NCBI RefSeq assembly: GCF_003289945.1
Contig: NZ_QMBP01000012.1
Location: 62,001 to 126,000 of the forward strand
Length of the DNA: 64,000 nt
Direction of reading: 5' to 3'
From: Mesorhizobium hawassense
GTDB taxonomy: Bacteria > Pseudomonadota > Alphaproteobacteria > Rhizobiales > Rhizobiaceae
Within the stretch, counting starts at the first letter, position 1; each line of letters starts with the position of its first letter. Below, in pieces: positions 26,667-34,699 of this stretch. Position numbers and translations under genes: made by a program. Below the pieces are notes generated by a model. It saw only the letters and a program-made list of their open reading frames with translations. It searched no databases and was not told the origin of the DNA.

Positions 26667-27047
26667 TCAGGCGGCGATGGTGATGACGGCGCCCGGCGTA
26701 AGCGCCGTCACGAGCGCCCCGGTGTCGATCTCGGACGCGCACAGCTCACCGGGCCGTTCGGCCTCGGTCGCTCCGTTGAAGGAGATCACGACATGGCCCA
26801 TCTCGCGGACCTTGCTCCAGGCGGTGTCACCGACCGCCGTAATCGTCGCCGAAACCGGTCCGAGCGTGATCGAAGCGCCCTTTTGCGGCGCGTCGTCACT
26901 AGGTCCCTGTTCCGTCAGGTGCAGCACGGAGACTTCGGCCAGTTCGGGAGGCGAGCCATCCGCGAACAGGATGACCACGCCGCCCTCGGCGAGGTCCGCC
27001 ACTTCGGGTCCAATTGCCGTGACCCGTGTCTTGAGAAGAACCGACAT
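26667..27047 (-). CDS. srlB: PTS glucitol/sorbitol-type EIIA component
   Basis: A 126-residue EIIA of the glucitol family, which receives phosphate from HPr and passes it to EIIB. The candidate phospho-histidine is His43 in EVSVLHLTEQ, the position expected for the family. The C-terminal half has ITAVGDTAWSKVREMGHVVISFNG and ends VTALTPGAVITIAA. It is soluble. It sits 40 bases before the HPr-Enzyme I gene and 28 bases after the EIIB gene. The actual substrate may be a polyol other than sorbitol. Confidence 0.88.
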   Translation of the reverse strand: MSVLLKTRVTAIGPEVADLAEGGVVILFADGSPPELAEVSVLHLTEQGPSDDAPQKGASITLGPVSATITAVGDTAWSKVREMGHVVISFNGATEAERPGELCASEIDTGALVTALTPGAVITIAA

Positions 27048-27075
27048 ATGGCGAACCTCGTTTATCGTTACTGAT

Positions 27076-28083
27076 TTAGAACACGATCAGGGAGACGACC
27101 CATGCGATCAGCACGGAGACCGGGCCCATGATCTGGCGGCTGATGAGCACCGCCGGCACGCCGATTTCGATCGTCTTCGGCTTGGCTTCACCGAGCGCCA
27201 GACCGACGGGAACGAAGTCGCAACCCACCTGAGTGTTGTAGGCAAACAGCGCCGGCAACGCCATTGCCGGCGAGATGGTGCCGTTGGCGATCTGCGGGCC
27301 GATGATGGCGACGCCGATGACCTGCGCGATGACCGCGCCCGGCCCCAGGATGGGCGACAGGAACGGCAGGCCGCAGATCGCCGAGATGATCAGCAGGCCG
27401 ACAATGTTGTTGGCCAGCGGTCCCATCGGCTGCGCCAGCACGTCGCCGATGCCGGTATAGAGGATGAGGCCGATCAGCATGGTCACGAAGGCCATGAAGG
27501 GCAGCACGTTGCGGACGACCTGGTCGATGGTGCGGCGGCCGGAATTGAAGAAGATGCCGACCACACGGCCCATGACGCGGCCGATCGAGCTGATCAGGCC
27601 GATAAGCCCGCCTTCGCTCGGCAGCGGCTCGGCCGCCCTGGTTGCTGTGTTGTTGTTGCTCGAACTCATCGATGCTGCTCCCCCCGCAGTGGTGACCGCC
27701 TCGGATCCGTCCGCCATTGTGACGTTGGCCGGCTTCACTCCCGAAACGTAGATGTCTTCCGTGATGAACTGGGCGAGCGGACCCGCCTGGCCGACCGGCG
27801 TCAGGTTGACGGTCGGGATACGCTTGCGCGGATAGACGCCGCAGCGCGCGGTGCCACCGCAGTCGACGACGACGACCGCCATCTCGCTTTCGATCGGCGG
27901 CGCCTTGAAGCCGTCGACGGCCGTCGCGCCGGTCATGTCGGCGATGAGCTGGGCGACCGGATGGATGCCGCCGCCGGTGACGGAGACGACCTTGTCGCGC
28001 TGCGGGGTCGGCTCGATGACGAGCGGACCGCCCCAGCCCGTGTTGCCCCGGGAGATCTTTACGGCTTTGTAAGTGTTGGCCAT
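27076..28083 (-). CDS. srlE: PTS glucitol/sorbitol-type EIIB component
   Basis: A 335-residue EIIB/C2 subunit. The N-terminal EIIB domain has GGGIHPVAQLIADMTG and the phosphorylation site VVVDCGGTARCGVYPRKR with cysteines at 75 and 81. By comparison with the family, Cys75 is the likelier phospho-acceptor. A Ser/Asn-rich linker near residues 138-150 leads to a membrane part with several helices from about residue 175 (VVRNVLPFMAFVTMLIGLIL, then GNGTI-like turns). It takes phosphate from EIIA and, with the EIIC protein, transports and phosphorylates the sugar alcohol. Fifteen bases separate it from srlA. Confidence 0.92.
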   Translation of the reverse strand: MANTYKAVKISRGNTGWGGPLVIEPTPQRDKVVSVTGGGIHPVAQLIADMTGATAVDGFKAPPIESEMAVVVVDCGGTARCGVYPRKRIPTVNLTPVGQAGPLAQFITEDIYVSGVKPANVTMADGSEAVTTAGGAASMSSSNNNTATRAAEPLPSEGGLIGLISSIGRVMGRVVGIFFNSGRRTIDQVVRNVLPFMAFVTMLIGLILYTGIGDVLAQPMGPLANNIVGLLIISAICGLPFLSPILGPGAVIAQVIGVAIIGPQIANGTISPAMALPALFAYNTQVGCDFVPVGLALGEAKPKTIEIGVPAVLISRQIMGPVSVLIAWVVSLIVF

Positions 28084-28098
28084 GGTGTCCTCCCGCCC

Positions 28099-28866
28099 TT
28101 AGAGCTCGACGCCCTGGCGGCGCGCCATGATGGCCGTGATGCGCTCGGTCAGGATGCCCTTCAAGAGGATGACGACTAGGCCGACGATGGCGTACCAGAT
28201 GGCCACCTTGACGTGATAGCCGCTGGCGATGACGCCACGCTTCTCGAGGTCGAGCAGCGCGACGAGCATGCCGCCCCAGACGAAATATTCACCGGGGTTG
28301 ATATGCGGGAAGAGGCCGAGCGGCGGATGCACGTAGGACACTGCCGCGTCGTAGAAGGCGGGCTTGTGCTTTTCTTCCAGGAACGAACCGAAGGTGTAGG
28401 CCATCGGGTTGGTGAGGAAGAACACCGACAGGACCGGCAGCACCGTATAACGGGTCAGCGCGATGCGGCCGGCGCCGCGCGCCAGACCGTGGACGCGCTC
28501 TTCGCCGACCAGTTCGGTGACGGCGTAGAAGGCGGTCATCAGCACGACCAGCGTCGGGATGATGCCGGTGACGAAGCCGGCGAACACTTCGCCGCCCTTC
28601 TGGAAGATACCGATGAAGTATTTGCCGATCGCGGTAAGCCAGCCGAGCTGCTCTTCCTGCTGCACGTTCTTCAGCTGTTCCTTCAACTGGTCGGCGGTGA
28701 CCGGCGCGCTGTCGGTCGTCGCCTGCGCCAGGACCACAAGATGATCGGTGGCGTGCTCGACGCCGAGCTTGCCGTGCCAGGCAGCGTCCGAGACCATGGT
28801 GCCTGCGACATGCAGGTTGTGCACCGCCAGGTCGGCATGCTGCGCCAATAACGAAATTACAGACAT
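28099..28866 (-). CDS. srlA: PTS glucitol/sorbitol-type EIIC component
   Basis: A 255-residue membrane permease subunit. The core, from about residue 78 (IGKYFIGIFQKGGEVFAGFVTG), has four or five transmembrane segments with the conserved FFLTNPMAYTFGSFLEEKHKPAFYD, cut here into the motif NPMAYTFG, and HINPGEYFVWGG. E. coli SrlA is 187 residues. The extra 65-70 N-terminal residues here (His- and Gln-rich, for example HADLAVHNLHVAG and QLKEQLKNVQQEEQL) are hydrophilic and of unknown use. It forms the channel part with srlE. Confidence 0.92.
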   Translation of the reverse strand: MSVISLLAQHADLAVHNLHVAGTMVSDAAWHGKLGVEHATDHLVVLAQATTDSAPVTADQLKEQLKNVQQEEQLGWLTAIGKYFIGIFQKGGEVFAGFVTGIIPTLVVLMTAFYAVTELVGEERVHGLARGAGRIALTRYTVLPVLSVFFLTNPMAYTFGSFLEEKHKPAFYDAAVSYVHPPLGLFPHINPGEYFVWGGMLVALLDLEKRGVIASGYHVKVAIWYAIVGLVVILLKGILTERITAIMARRQGVEL

Positions 28867-28918
28867 TTCTCCTCCTTATGACCCCTGCCGGTCATTCCCA
28901 GCCGGCTGCCGGCGTCGT

Positions 28919-29356
28919 TTAAGCCCTTGCTACGTTCAAGCCGGACAGGCCCGGCTTCTTCCCCGGCTCCGACCGCGCGCGGTCGATCTGCTCGATCGCC
29001 CGTTTCACAGCCTCGGCCACACCGGGTTCCCCCTCCCCCATGATCGCAGGGTTGGACCGGAGTCGATCGAGGGGAATGCCCTCGAATTCTTCATGTCGCT
29101 TGAACTTGGTCAGCACCGAGCGGCCGCTCATGACCATCATGCGGCGCACGATGAGGTCGGGCGTCACGACGACGAGCGCGATGGTGCCCTTGGCCAGCCG
29201 GCCGCGGAAATTGCCGGCGCCGACGAAGCCGTCCTTGTACTGGTTGGTGACGCCTTTGAAGACGTCCGAATAGTGCCGCATCTGCAGCCAGACGCCGAGC
29301 GATTGCAGCGCCCAGACAACAAAAAGCAGAAGCAGCGCCCACTGCCAGATCGCCAT
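28919..29356 (-). CDS. gutM: GutM-like protein of glucitol PTS operon
   Basis: A 145-residue GutM-family protein. The N-terminus is a single membrane helix (WQWALLLLFVVWALQSLGVWLQ), followed by GNFRGRLAKGTIALVVVTPD and MVMSGRSVLTKF, typical of GutM. In E. coli GutM is described as an activator of the gut operon; the membrane helix makes the mechanism unclear. The ATG at 29356 follows GGGAGGAAA; the frame is open to 29428. It is the first gene of the PTS operon. Confidence 0.85.
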   Translation of the reverse strand: MAIWQWALLLLFVVWALQSLGVWLQMRHYSDVFKGVTNQYKDGFVGAGNFRGRLAKGTIALVVVTPDLIVRRMMVMSGRSVLTKFKRHEEFEGIPLDRLRSNPAIMGEGEPGVAEAVKRAIEQIDRARSEPGKKPGLSGLNVARA

Positions 29357-29422
29357 TTCGGTTTCCTCCCGAGTCTCTATCTCCGTCGCATATTGAACGG
29401 AGGAGAGATGACCCGAAAGTGA

Positions 29423-29436
29423 GAACATTTGTTTCC
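29423..29436. promoter_or_regulatory. Candidate operator upstream of gutM-PTS operon
   Basis: GAACATTTGTTTCC, an imperfect palindrome of the GAACA-N2-TGTTC kind, lies 67 bases before the gutM start. On the minus strand a TATAAT at 29458-29453 stands just upstream of it, so a bound repressor would sit in the early transcribed region. Similar ten-base motifs occur upstream of the HAD gene and the DRL operon. Confidence 0.4.
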
Positions 29437-29545
29437 TAAGATGTCAACATGTATTATATTAGCCGTCATAGCGCTCCACAGGCGGTTGGCCGATTTCGGC
29501 ATCGGCGGCGCCTGTGCTAGCCTGTCTTCAAACGGGAAATGAGAC

Positions 29546-30187
29546 ATGGACCTGCCCTTCAGGCACGAACTGGCGCTTATGCCGGACCTTCGCCACCGGC
29601 TGCGCCAGTTGCGCTGGTTCCGCGCCACGTTCCGCAGCAGCGCGAAGGTGGTGTCGGAGACGTTCGGCGTGCGCTTCGAGATCGACGAGGCCAAGCTGAC
29701 GCGCGCCTTTCTCGACTGGATCGAGGTGATGGAGGCGCAGAAGCGATTCGCCGACGTGGACCGGGCGGACTTCATCGTCTTCGCCGCCGGGCTGGTGCTG
29801 CGCGAGCTGATCCGGCAGGCGCCGGCGCGCGAGATTTCGAGGCTGACCGAAATGGTCGAGACGGAGGCCAATGCCGGCACGGCCGAAATCGTGCGCTTCT
29901 GGCCGGAAGGTTTCCTCTATACCAACTACTGCGTGTCGGCGATCTTGGCCGTACACGAGCAGGAATTCGGCACCGCGCCGAGCATCGACAAATGCGCCGA
30001 CGATTTGCGTATCTGGTGGTCCTATCGCGAGAACGCGACGGAGATGCCCGCCTATGCCGTGGCCTTCCTCGACCGCTTCCTCGGCGCCGAGCCCAACTGG
30101 ATCACGCCCGACCGCGCCCAGTCGCGCCAGGCCATGCAGCGCGCGCTTGGATCGTCCCCGGTCAGCGAGGCGCTGCGCCAGCTTTGA
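29546..30187 (+). CDS. Conserved hypothetical protein in PTS locus
   Basis: A 213-residue soluble, mainly helical protein with no recognised domain or signal peptide. The first third is basic and amphipathic (MPDLRHRLRQLRWFRATFRS). The middle has VDRADFIVFAAGLVLRELI, and the last third is tryptophan-containing (CADDLRIWWSYRENATEMPAYAVAFL cut to key part DLRIWWSYREN). The start at 29546 is the first ATG after the intergenic region and is divergent from gutM. The HAD gene follows 90 bases later. Function unknown. Confidence 0.7.
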   Translation: MDLPFRHELALMPDLRHRLRQLRWFRATFRSSAKVVSETFGVRFEIDEAKLTRAFLDWIEVMEAQKRFADVDRADFIVFAAGLVLRELIRQAPAREISRLTEMVETEANAGTAEIVRFWPEGFLYTNYCVSAILAVHEQEFGTAPSIDKCADDLRIWWSYRENATEMPAYAVAFLDRFLGAEPNWITPDRAQSRQAMQRALGSSPVSEALRQL

Positions 30188-30216
30188 TGCGTTGGGGACC
30201 TAGCCGCGATACTATT

Positions 30217-30226
30217 GAACATCTGA
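30217..30226. promoter_or_regulatory. Candidate operator upstream of HAD phosphatase
   Basis: GAACATCTGA matches eight of ten positions of the motif at 29423 and 37109 and lies 52 bases before the GTG start of the HAD gene, about the same spacing as in the other two cases. On its own the match is weak. Confidence 0.25.
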
Positions 30227-30277
30227 CTTTTTATCGATAGCGATGTGCACCATTGATATCGAAGGCGGGAGAGGCGC

Positions 30278-30952
30278 GTGGCGCGATCCAGACTGATGAT
30301 CTTCGACTGCGACGGCGTTCTCGTCGACAGCGAGCCGCTGGCCGCGAAGGCTTATGAGCGCGTCTATGAGAGGCACGGCATGCCTGGCGTGCATGGCGGC
30401 ATTATCGCGCAATGCATCGGCATGAAGCAGTCGGACATCATCGTCAAAATCAAGGAATTGACCGGCCATCAGTTTCCGCCCGCCGCCGCCGGCGACATCT
30501 GGGCCGAAACCAAGCTGCTCTTCTCCGAGGAACTGAAGCCGACGCCGGGGATCGCGCCTTTCCTGAGCGGGCTTGCCGGCGACCGCTGCGTCGCCTCGTC
30601 ATCCTCGGTCGAACGCATCAACCACTCCCTGTCGGTGACGGGACTGTCGCGCTTCTTCGGCGAGGCGATCTTCTCCTCCTCGATGGTGAGGAACGGCAAG
30701 CCGGCGCCAGACATTTTCCTCCACGCCGCCGAGAAGATGGGCGCGCAGCCGGCCGATTGCATCGTGGTCGAGGATTCGCCTTTTGGCGTCCAGGGTGCGG
30801 TCGCCGCCGGCATGATCGCGATCGGCTATACCGGCGGCGGCCATACCTATCCCGAGCACGGCGCGCGGCTGAAGGCCGCCGGCGCCGATTTCATCTGCGC
30901 CGACTGGCATGAGGTCGGCCGGCAATTGGCTGGGCTCGGCGTGCCGGCCTAA
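30278..30952 (+). CDS. HAD-superfamily phosphatase/phosphomutase-like
   Basis: A 224-residue HAD-IA protein of the beta-phosphoglucomutase/YieH-like group. Motif I is MIFDCDGVLVDSE with nucleophile Asp and acid-base Asp, motif II is CVASSSS, motif III the Lys in VRNGKPAPDIF, and motif IV IVVEDSPFGVQGA. A small cap domain lies at about residues 15-80. Such enzymes dephosphorylate sugar phosphates. Next to a polyol-type PTS it could act on the imported phosphorylated product (inference). The start is GTG at 30278, after GGGAGAGG. Confidence 0.88.
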   Translation: MARSRLMIFDCDGVLVDSEPLAAKAYERVYERHGMPGVHGGIIAQCIGMKQSDIIVKIKELTGHQFPPAAAGDIWAETKLLFSEELKPTPGIAPFLSGLAGDRCVASSSSVERINHSLSVTGLSRFFGEAIFSSSMVRNGKPAPDIFLHAAEKMGAQPADCIVVEDSPFGVQGAVAAGMIAIGYTGGGHTYPEHGARLKAAGADFICADWHEVGRQLAGLGVPA

Positions 30953-30967
30953 TTCAACTCTTTGCTG

Positions 30968-31016
30968 GAGCATGATCTTCTCCGAAAACCGGTTCCCACT
31001 TTTCGGGATCATGCTC
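30968..31016. repeat. Rhizobial GAGCATGATC palindromic repeat
   Basis: GAGCATGATC (30968-30977) and GATCATGCTC (31007-31016) are perfect ten-base inverted arms around the internal sequence with CCGAAAACCGG and CCCACTTTTCGG. This sequence type is widespread between genes in Mesorhizobium, Rhizobium and Sinorhizobium. Here it lies between the HAD gene and the DUF930 gene. The right arm ends at 31016, the last base of the DUF930 stop codon, so the repeat forms the immediate 3' end of that gene. Confidence 0.85.
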
Positions 31017-32182
31017 TAGCGGAGACTGGGGAAGCGACGCCGGGTCCAGTCGCCGGGTGGGACCAGTCCTCCGACACGGAAGTTGAAGGACAGGACCCTT
31101 GTCGCATCTCTGTCGACCTCGCAGCGGAAGCTCAGGTCAAACCATTGGGTTGTCGTGCTGAAGGCGGCCTGCGGAGGATTGAGAACATTGCCCTGCTTCA
31201 GGGGAATGGTCGGCAGCCATTTCGGCGAGTAATCGGCACTTTGCAATTCCTGGTTCAAAACGTTTGCGCAAAGATTGGCAATCCGCTGATCACGCGGCAC
31301 GTTTTCCATTGAGCTCGTGGCCAACGCGTTGCCGGTTGCACCCGGCGAGTAAAGCTTTCTGACGCCCGGAAGGCCGGAATAGATCGGCGATCCCGCAGCC
31401 GCGCTGTCGGCGGGGTTCGACCTTCCTGGATTGCCGCTTGGCGCTCTCAAAGCTCTTGCGGATTTGAACTTCATCGCCTTCGAAGGTTTAGGCTTTGCCT
31501 CTTCGGATGACGATGGAGGCGTTGGCTTCTCACCGGGGTCGGCCGCCAACGGCTCTGGCGCTTCGGCCGCTTGCTTTGCAACGGTTTGCGGCGCGGCCTC
31601 CTGGTTGTCCGGCTGCTGTTCACCAGCGTCCACGGTCGCCTGCTTCTCCTCGCTTTGCGCGGGTTTTTCGTCTGGCGCCGGGGTTACAGGCTTCTCATCG
31701 GCCTTGCCGGTATCCGCCTGTTGCTCGGGATTCGCAGGTGGGTTCGGCGTAGGCTTCTGTGCGACCGGCGGCTTCGCAGGTTCATCCAGGGCTGGCGACG
31801 GGGCGTTGGCTGGAGCGCTGCCTCCGTTAAGGGCTTTCTCCGGGCCGGTATCCTTCTCGCCATACTGGAAAACGCGCTTCAGAACCGGGACGTCCTGCGG
31901 TTTCGGTGGCTGCGGGGGCGGCGGCTTTTGCACGGGCTGTTCAGGTGGCTTTTCGACCTTCTGTTCAGGTTTCGGCGCCGGCGGCTTTGGAGCGGGCTTT
32001 GGCTTCGGCTGCTCGGGTGGTGGCACGATCGCGACGTTGACTGGTTGATCCTGCTGATCCGGCTGCTGCTGGGGTCTCGGAAGGCCAAAGAACAGGAACG
32101 CCGCGATCAGGACATGCAGGAACAGCGATGCGGCCAGAGCCCATCGCCAATTCCGAAACCATTCCCGCATCTTGCCGTTCAT
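31016..32182 (-). CDS. DUF930 protein with TonB-like N-terminus
   Basis: A 388-residue protein. One N-terminal membrane helix (WALAASLFLHVLIAAFLFFG, about residues 11-30) is followed by a long Pro/Lys/Glu/Gln-rich region to about residue 230 with repeated KP and EKP units, like the periplasm-spanning part of TonB. The C-terminal 110 residues are the rhizobial DUF930 domain (RIANLCANVLNQELQSADY, QWFDLSFRCEVD, FNFRVGGLVPPGDW). Function is unknown; it is anchored in the inner membrane with the DUF930 domain in the periplasm. The ATG at 32182 is used; a TTG at 32218 is possible. Confidence 0.8.
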   Translation of the reverse strand: MNGKMREWFRNWRWALAASLFLHVLIAAFLFFGLPRPQQQPDQQDQPVNVAIVPPPEQPKPKPAPKPPAPKPEQKVEKPPEQPVQKPPPPQPPKPQDVPVLKRVFQYGEKDTGPEKALNGGSAPANAPSPALDEPAKPPVAQKPTPNPPANPEQQADTGKADEKPVTPAPDEKPAQSEEKQATVDAGEQQPDNQEAAPQTVAKQAAEAPEPLAADPGEKPTPPSSSEEAKPKPSKAMKFKSARALRAPSGNPGRSNPADSAAAGSPIYSGLPGVRKLYSPGATGNALATSSMENVPRDQRIANLCANVLNQELQSADYSPKWLPTIPLKQGNVLNPPQAAFSTTTQWFDLSFRCEVDRDATRVLSFNFRVGGLVPPGDWTRRRFPSLR

Positions 32183-32320
32183 GCTGCCCGATGTGGAACG
32201 AAATAGCGGCGGCTTCAAGCATGGGGATCAGGTCAGCGCGGTCCACTTGCCTGACAAGTCGGTGATCTGGAAGCCGGTGCCTGTGCGATTGAGGCCGATT
32301 CAGGCCGGCTCGGAATTGCT

Positions 32321-33697
32321 TTAGACCAGCATGCCCATCGGGTTTTCTATCATGCGCTTGAAGGCGCCGAGCAGTTCCGCGCCAAGCGCGCCATCGACGG
32401 CGCGGTGATCGGTCGAGAGCGTCACCGACATCACGTTGGCGATTTTGATCTCGCCGTTCTTCACCACCGCCCGCTGCTCGCCGGCGCCGATCGCAAGGAT
32501 CGTCGCATGCGGCGGGTTGATGACGGCGGCAAAGTCCTTGATGCCGAACATGCCGAGATTGGACACCGCCGTCGTGCCGCCCTGGTACTCTTCCGGCTTC
32601 AGCTTGCGGCTGCGGGCGCGGCTCGCCAGATCCTTCATCTCGTTGGAGATGGTCGACAGCGTCTTTTCATCGGCATGGCGGATGATCGGCGTGATCAGAC
32701 CGCCGGGGATCGACACGGCGACGCCGACATCGGCGTGCTTGTGCTTGACCATCGCGCTGTCGGTCCACGAAGCGTTGGCATCCGGCACCGCCATCAGCGC
32801 CACGGCAAAAGCCTTGATCACCATGTCGTTGACCGAGAGCTTGTAGGCCGGCACTTCGCCCTTGTCGGTCTTCTTCACCGGCGCGGCGGCATTCAACTGC
32901 GTGCGCAAGGCCAGCAGCGCATCGAGCTCGCAATCCAGCGTCAAATAGAAATGCGGGATGGTGGACTTCGCCTCGACCAGGCGGCGCGCGATGGTCTTGC
33001 GCATGTTGTCATGCGGCACGAGTTCGTAGGAGCCTTCGGCAAACAGTTTTAGCACCTGGTCGTCCGACATCGGCTTGGGGGCCGCTGGAGCTGGCGGGGC
33101 TTCAGCTGGCACTGGCGATGCCATATCGGCAGTCGGCTGCTCAAGTGTAGGGGAGCCTTTTGCGGTGACCGCAGCCTCGACGTCAGCGCGTACAACGCGA
33201 CCGCGAGGGCCGCTGCCCACTATCGCCGAGAGGTCTAGATTTGCCTCACGGGCCAAACGTCGAGCCAAAGGCGTAGCTCGGGCAGGTCCCGGAGATCGGC
33301 TGATCTCTCCCCTTGGGGGGGAGATGCCCGGCAGGGCAGGCGTGACAGACTGAAACGTCGGAGGGACAGCGCCCCCCTCTGTCGGCTTCGCCGACATCTC
33401 CCCCACTTGGGGGGAGATTGGAGCTTTGTTCTGCGCCGTCTCAGCCGCATAAACCTCGTCGTCGGCATAGATCCACGCAACGGGCTCACCGACGGGAATG
33501 TCGACGCGCTCCCTGCCGGTGACGTTGCGCAGCGTGCCGCTGGCCGGCGCATCGATCTCCATCGCCGCCTTGTCGGTCTCGATCTCGAAGAGCACGTCGC
33601 CCTTCTTGACGCGGGCGCCCTCCCCGGCGAACCAGCGCGAGATCTGGCCGGTCGCCATGTCCATGTCGACCTTGGGAAGAATGACTTCGGTCGGCAT
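32321..33697 (-). CDS. Dihydrolipoamide acyltransferase E2 of a 2-oxoacid/acetoin-type dehydrogenase
   Basis: A 458-residue E2 protein. The lipoyl domain is residues 1-80 with the lipoylated Lys43 in EIETDKAAMEI. The peripheral-subunit-binding domain is about residues 139-175 (ATPLARRLAREANLDLS). The catalytic domain starts near 225 (HDNMRKTIARRLVEAK) and has the active-site His and Asp in LSTDHRAVDGALGA. The linker between lipoyl and binding domains (residues about 91-136) is encoded by a palindromic repeat element that keeps the frame. It lies three bases after E1 beta. No E3 gene is in the cluster, so a housekeeping lipoamide dehydrogenase would be shared. Confidence 0.92.
   Translation of the reverse strand: MPTEVILPKVDMDMATGQISRWFAGEGARVKKGDVLFEIETDKAAMEIDAPASGTLRNVTGRERVDIPVGEPVAWIYADDEVYAAETAQNKAPISPQVGEMSAKPTEGGAVPPTFQSVTPALPGISPPRGEISRSPGPARATPLARRLAREANLDLSAIVGSGPRGRVVRADVEAAVTAKGSPTLEQPTADMASPVPAEAPPAPAAPKPMSDDQVLKLFAEGSYELVPHDNMRKTIARRLVEAKSTIPHFYLTLDCELDALLALRTQLNAAAPVKKTDKGEVPAYKLSVNDMVIKAFAVALMAVPDANASWTDSAMVKHKHADVGVAVSIPGGLITPIIRHADEKTLSTISNEMKDLASRARSRKLKPEEYQGGTTAVSNLGMFGIKDFAAVINPPHATILAIGAGEQRAVVKNGEIKIANVMSVTLSTDHRAVDGALGAELLGAFKRMIENPMGMLV
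33293..33426. repeat. In-frame multi-hairpin repeat element inside the E2 gene
   Basis: Three adjacent hairpins are seen: 33303-33325 (ATCTC arms around CCCC/GGGG), 33381-33395 (GTCGG-CTTCG-CCGAC) and 33396-33418 (ATCTCCCCC/GGGGAGAT). The two outer ones are near copies of each other in opposite layout. Sequences of this kind are dispersed intergenic repeats in Mesorhizobium. Here the element is translated and adds about 45 residues to the E2 linker without a stop or shift. Confidence 0.75.
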
Positions 33698-33700
33698 CGC

Positions 33701-34699
33701 TCAGCGGACCCCTTTCACGAGGTCGCGGGCGGCGGCGATGATGCCGGGAACCTGCGGCACCGTCGCCTTCTCCAGGTCCGGATTGTAAGGGATCGGCGTC
33801 TCGGCGCCGCCGAGGCGCACGATCGGCGCATCGAGATAATCGAACGCCTCGCTCTCGGCGACCATGGCGCTCACCTCGGCGCCGATGCCGAGCGTCTTCA
33901 CCGCTTCGTAGACGCAGAGCAGGCGCGAGGTCTTTTTCACGCTGTCGATGACGGTCTGCCGGTCGATCGGCCGGATCGTTCGCAGATCGACCACTTCGAT
34001 GTCGATGCCCTCGCCTTCCAGCGCGGCCGCCGCGTCGAGCGCCTTCTGCACCATGATCGAGGTCGCGACGATGGTGAGGTCGCGGCCCTCGCGGCGGATC
34101 TCGGCCTTGCCGATCGGCACGGTGTAATGGCCTTCCGGCACATGGCCCTTCATCTTGTAGAGTAGCTTGTGCTCGAAGATCATGACCGGGTCCGGGTCGG
34201 CGACCGCGGCAAGCAGCATGCCTTTTGCATCATGCGGCGTCGCCGGCTGGATGACCTTCAGGCCGGGCACATGGCCGAGCCAGGCCTCGAGACTCTGGCT
34301 GTGCTGCGCGGCGGCACCCGTGCCGGAACCGGCCGGAAAGCGCATCACCAGCGGCACCGAAACCTCGCCGCCCAGCATGAAGCGCATCTTGGCCGCCTGG
34401 TTGACGATCTGCTCCATGCCGAGCGTGGCGAAATCCGAGAACTGGAACTCGAAGATCGGCCGCATGCCGGTGACGGCCGCGCCCACCGCGACGCCCGCGC
34501 CACCCAGTTCCGAGATCGGCGTGTCGATGACCCGGTCGGCGCCGTAGCGCTCGACCAGATCGCCGGTGACCTGAAAGGCACCGCCATAGACGCCGATATC
34601 CTCGCCCATCAGGAAGACGCGCTCGTCCATGTCCATGGCGATCGCCATGGCTTCCTGGATCGCCTGGGCGTAGCTCAGTTCACGCACGGCGGCATCCAT
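33701..34699 (-). CDS. 2-oxoacid dehydrogenase E1 component, beta subunit
   Basis: A 332-residue transketolase-like E1 beta subunit (AcoB/PdhB type). Seen are LSYAQAIQEAMAIAMDMDERVFLMGEDIGVYGG (key part MGEDIGVYGG), DTPISELGGAGVAVGAA, and the C-terminal transketolase domain with EGIDIEVVDLRTIRPID and RLGGAETPIPY. With the alpha subunit it decarboxylates a 2-oxo substrate or cleaves an acetoin-like one using thiamine diphosphate and acylates the lipoyl group of E2. The ATG at 34699 overlaps the E1 alpha stop as TGATG. Confidence 0.93.
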   Translation of the reverse strand: MDAAVRELSYAQAIQEAMAIAMDMDERVFLMGEDIGVYGGAFQVTGDLVERYGADRVIDTPISELGGAGVAVGAAVTGMRPIFEFQFSDFATLGMEQIVNQAAKMRFMLGGEVSVPLVMRFPAGSGTGAAAQHSQSLEAWLGHVPGLKVIQPATPHDAKGMLLAAVADPDPVMIFEHKLLYKMKGHVPEGHYTVPIGKAEIRREGRDLTIVATSIMVQKALDAAAALEGEGIDIEVVDLRTIRPIDRQTVIDSVKKTSRLLCVYEAVKTLGIGAEVSAMVAESEAFDYLDAPIVRLGGAETPIPYNPDLEKATVPQVPGIIAAARDLVKGVR

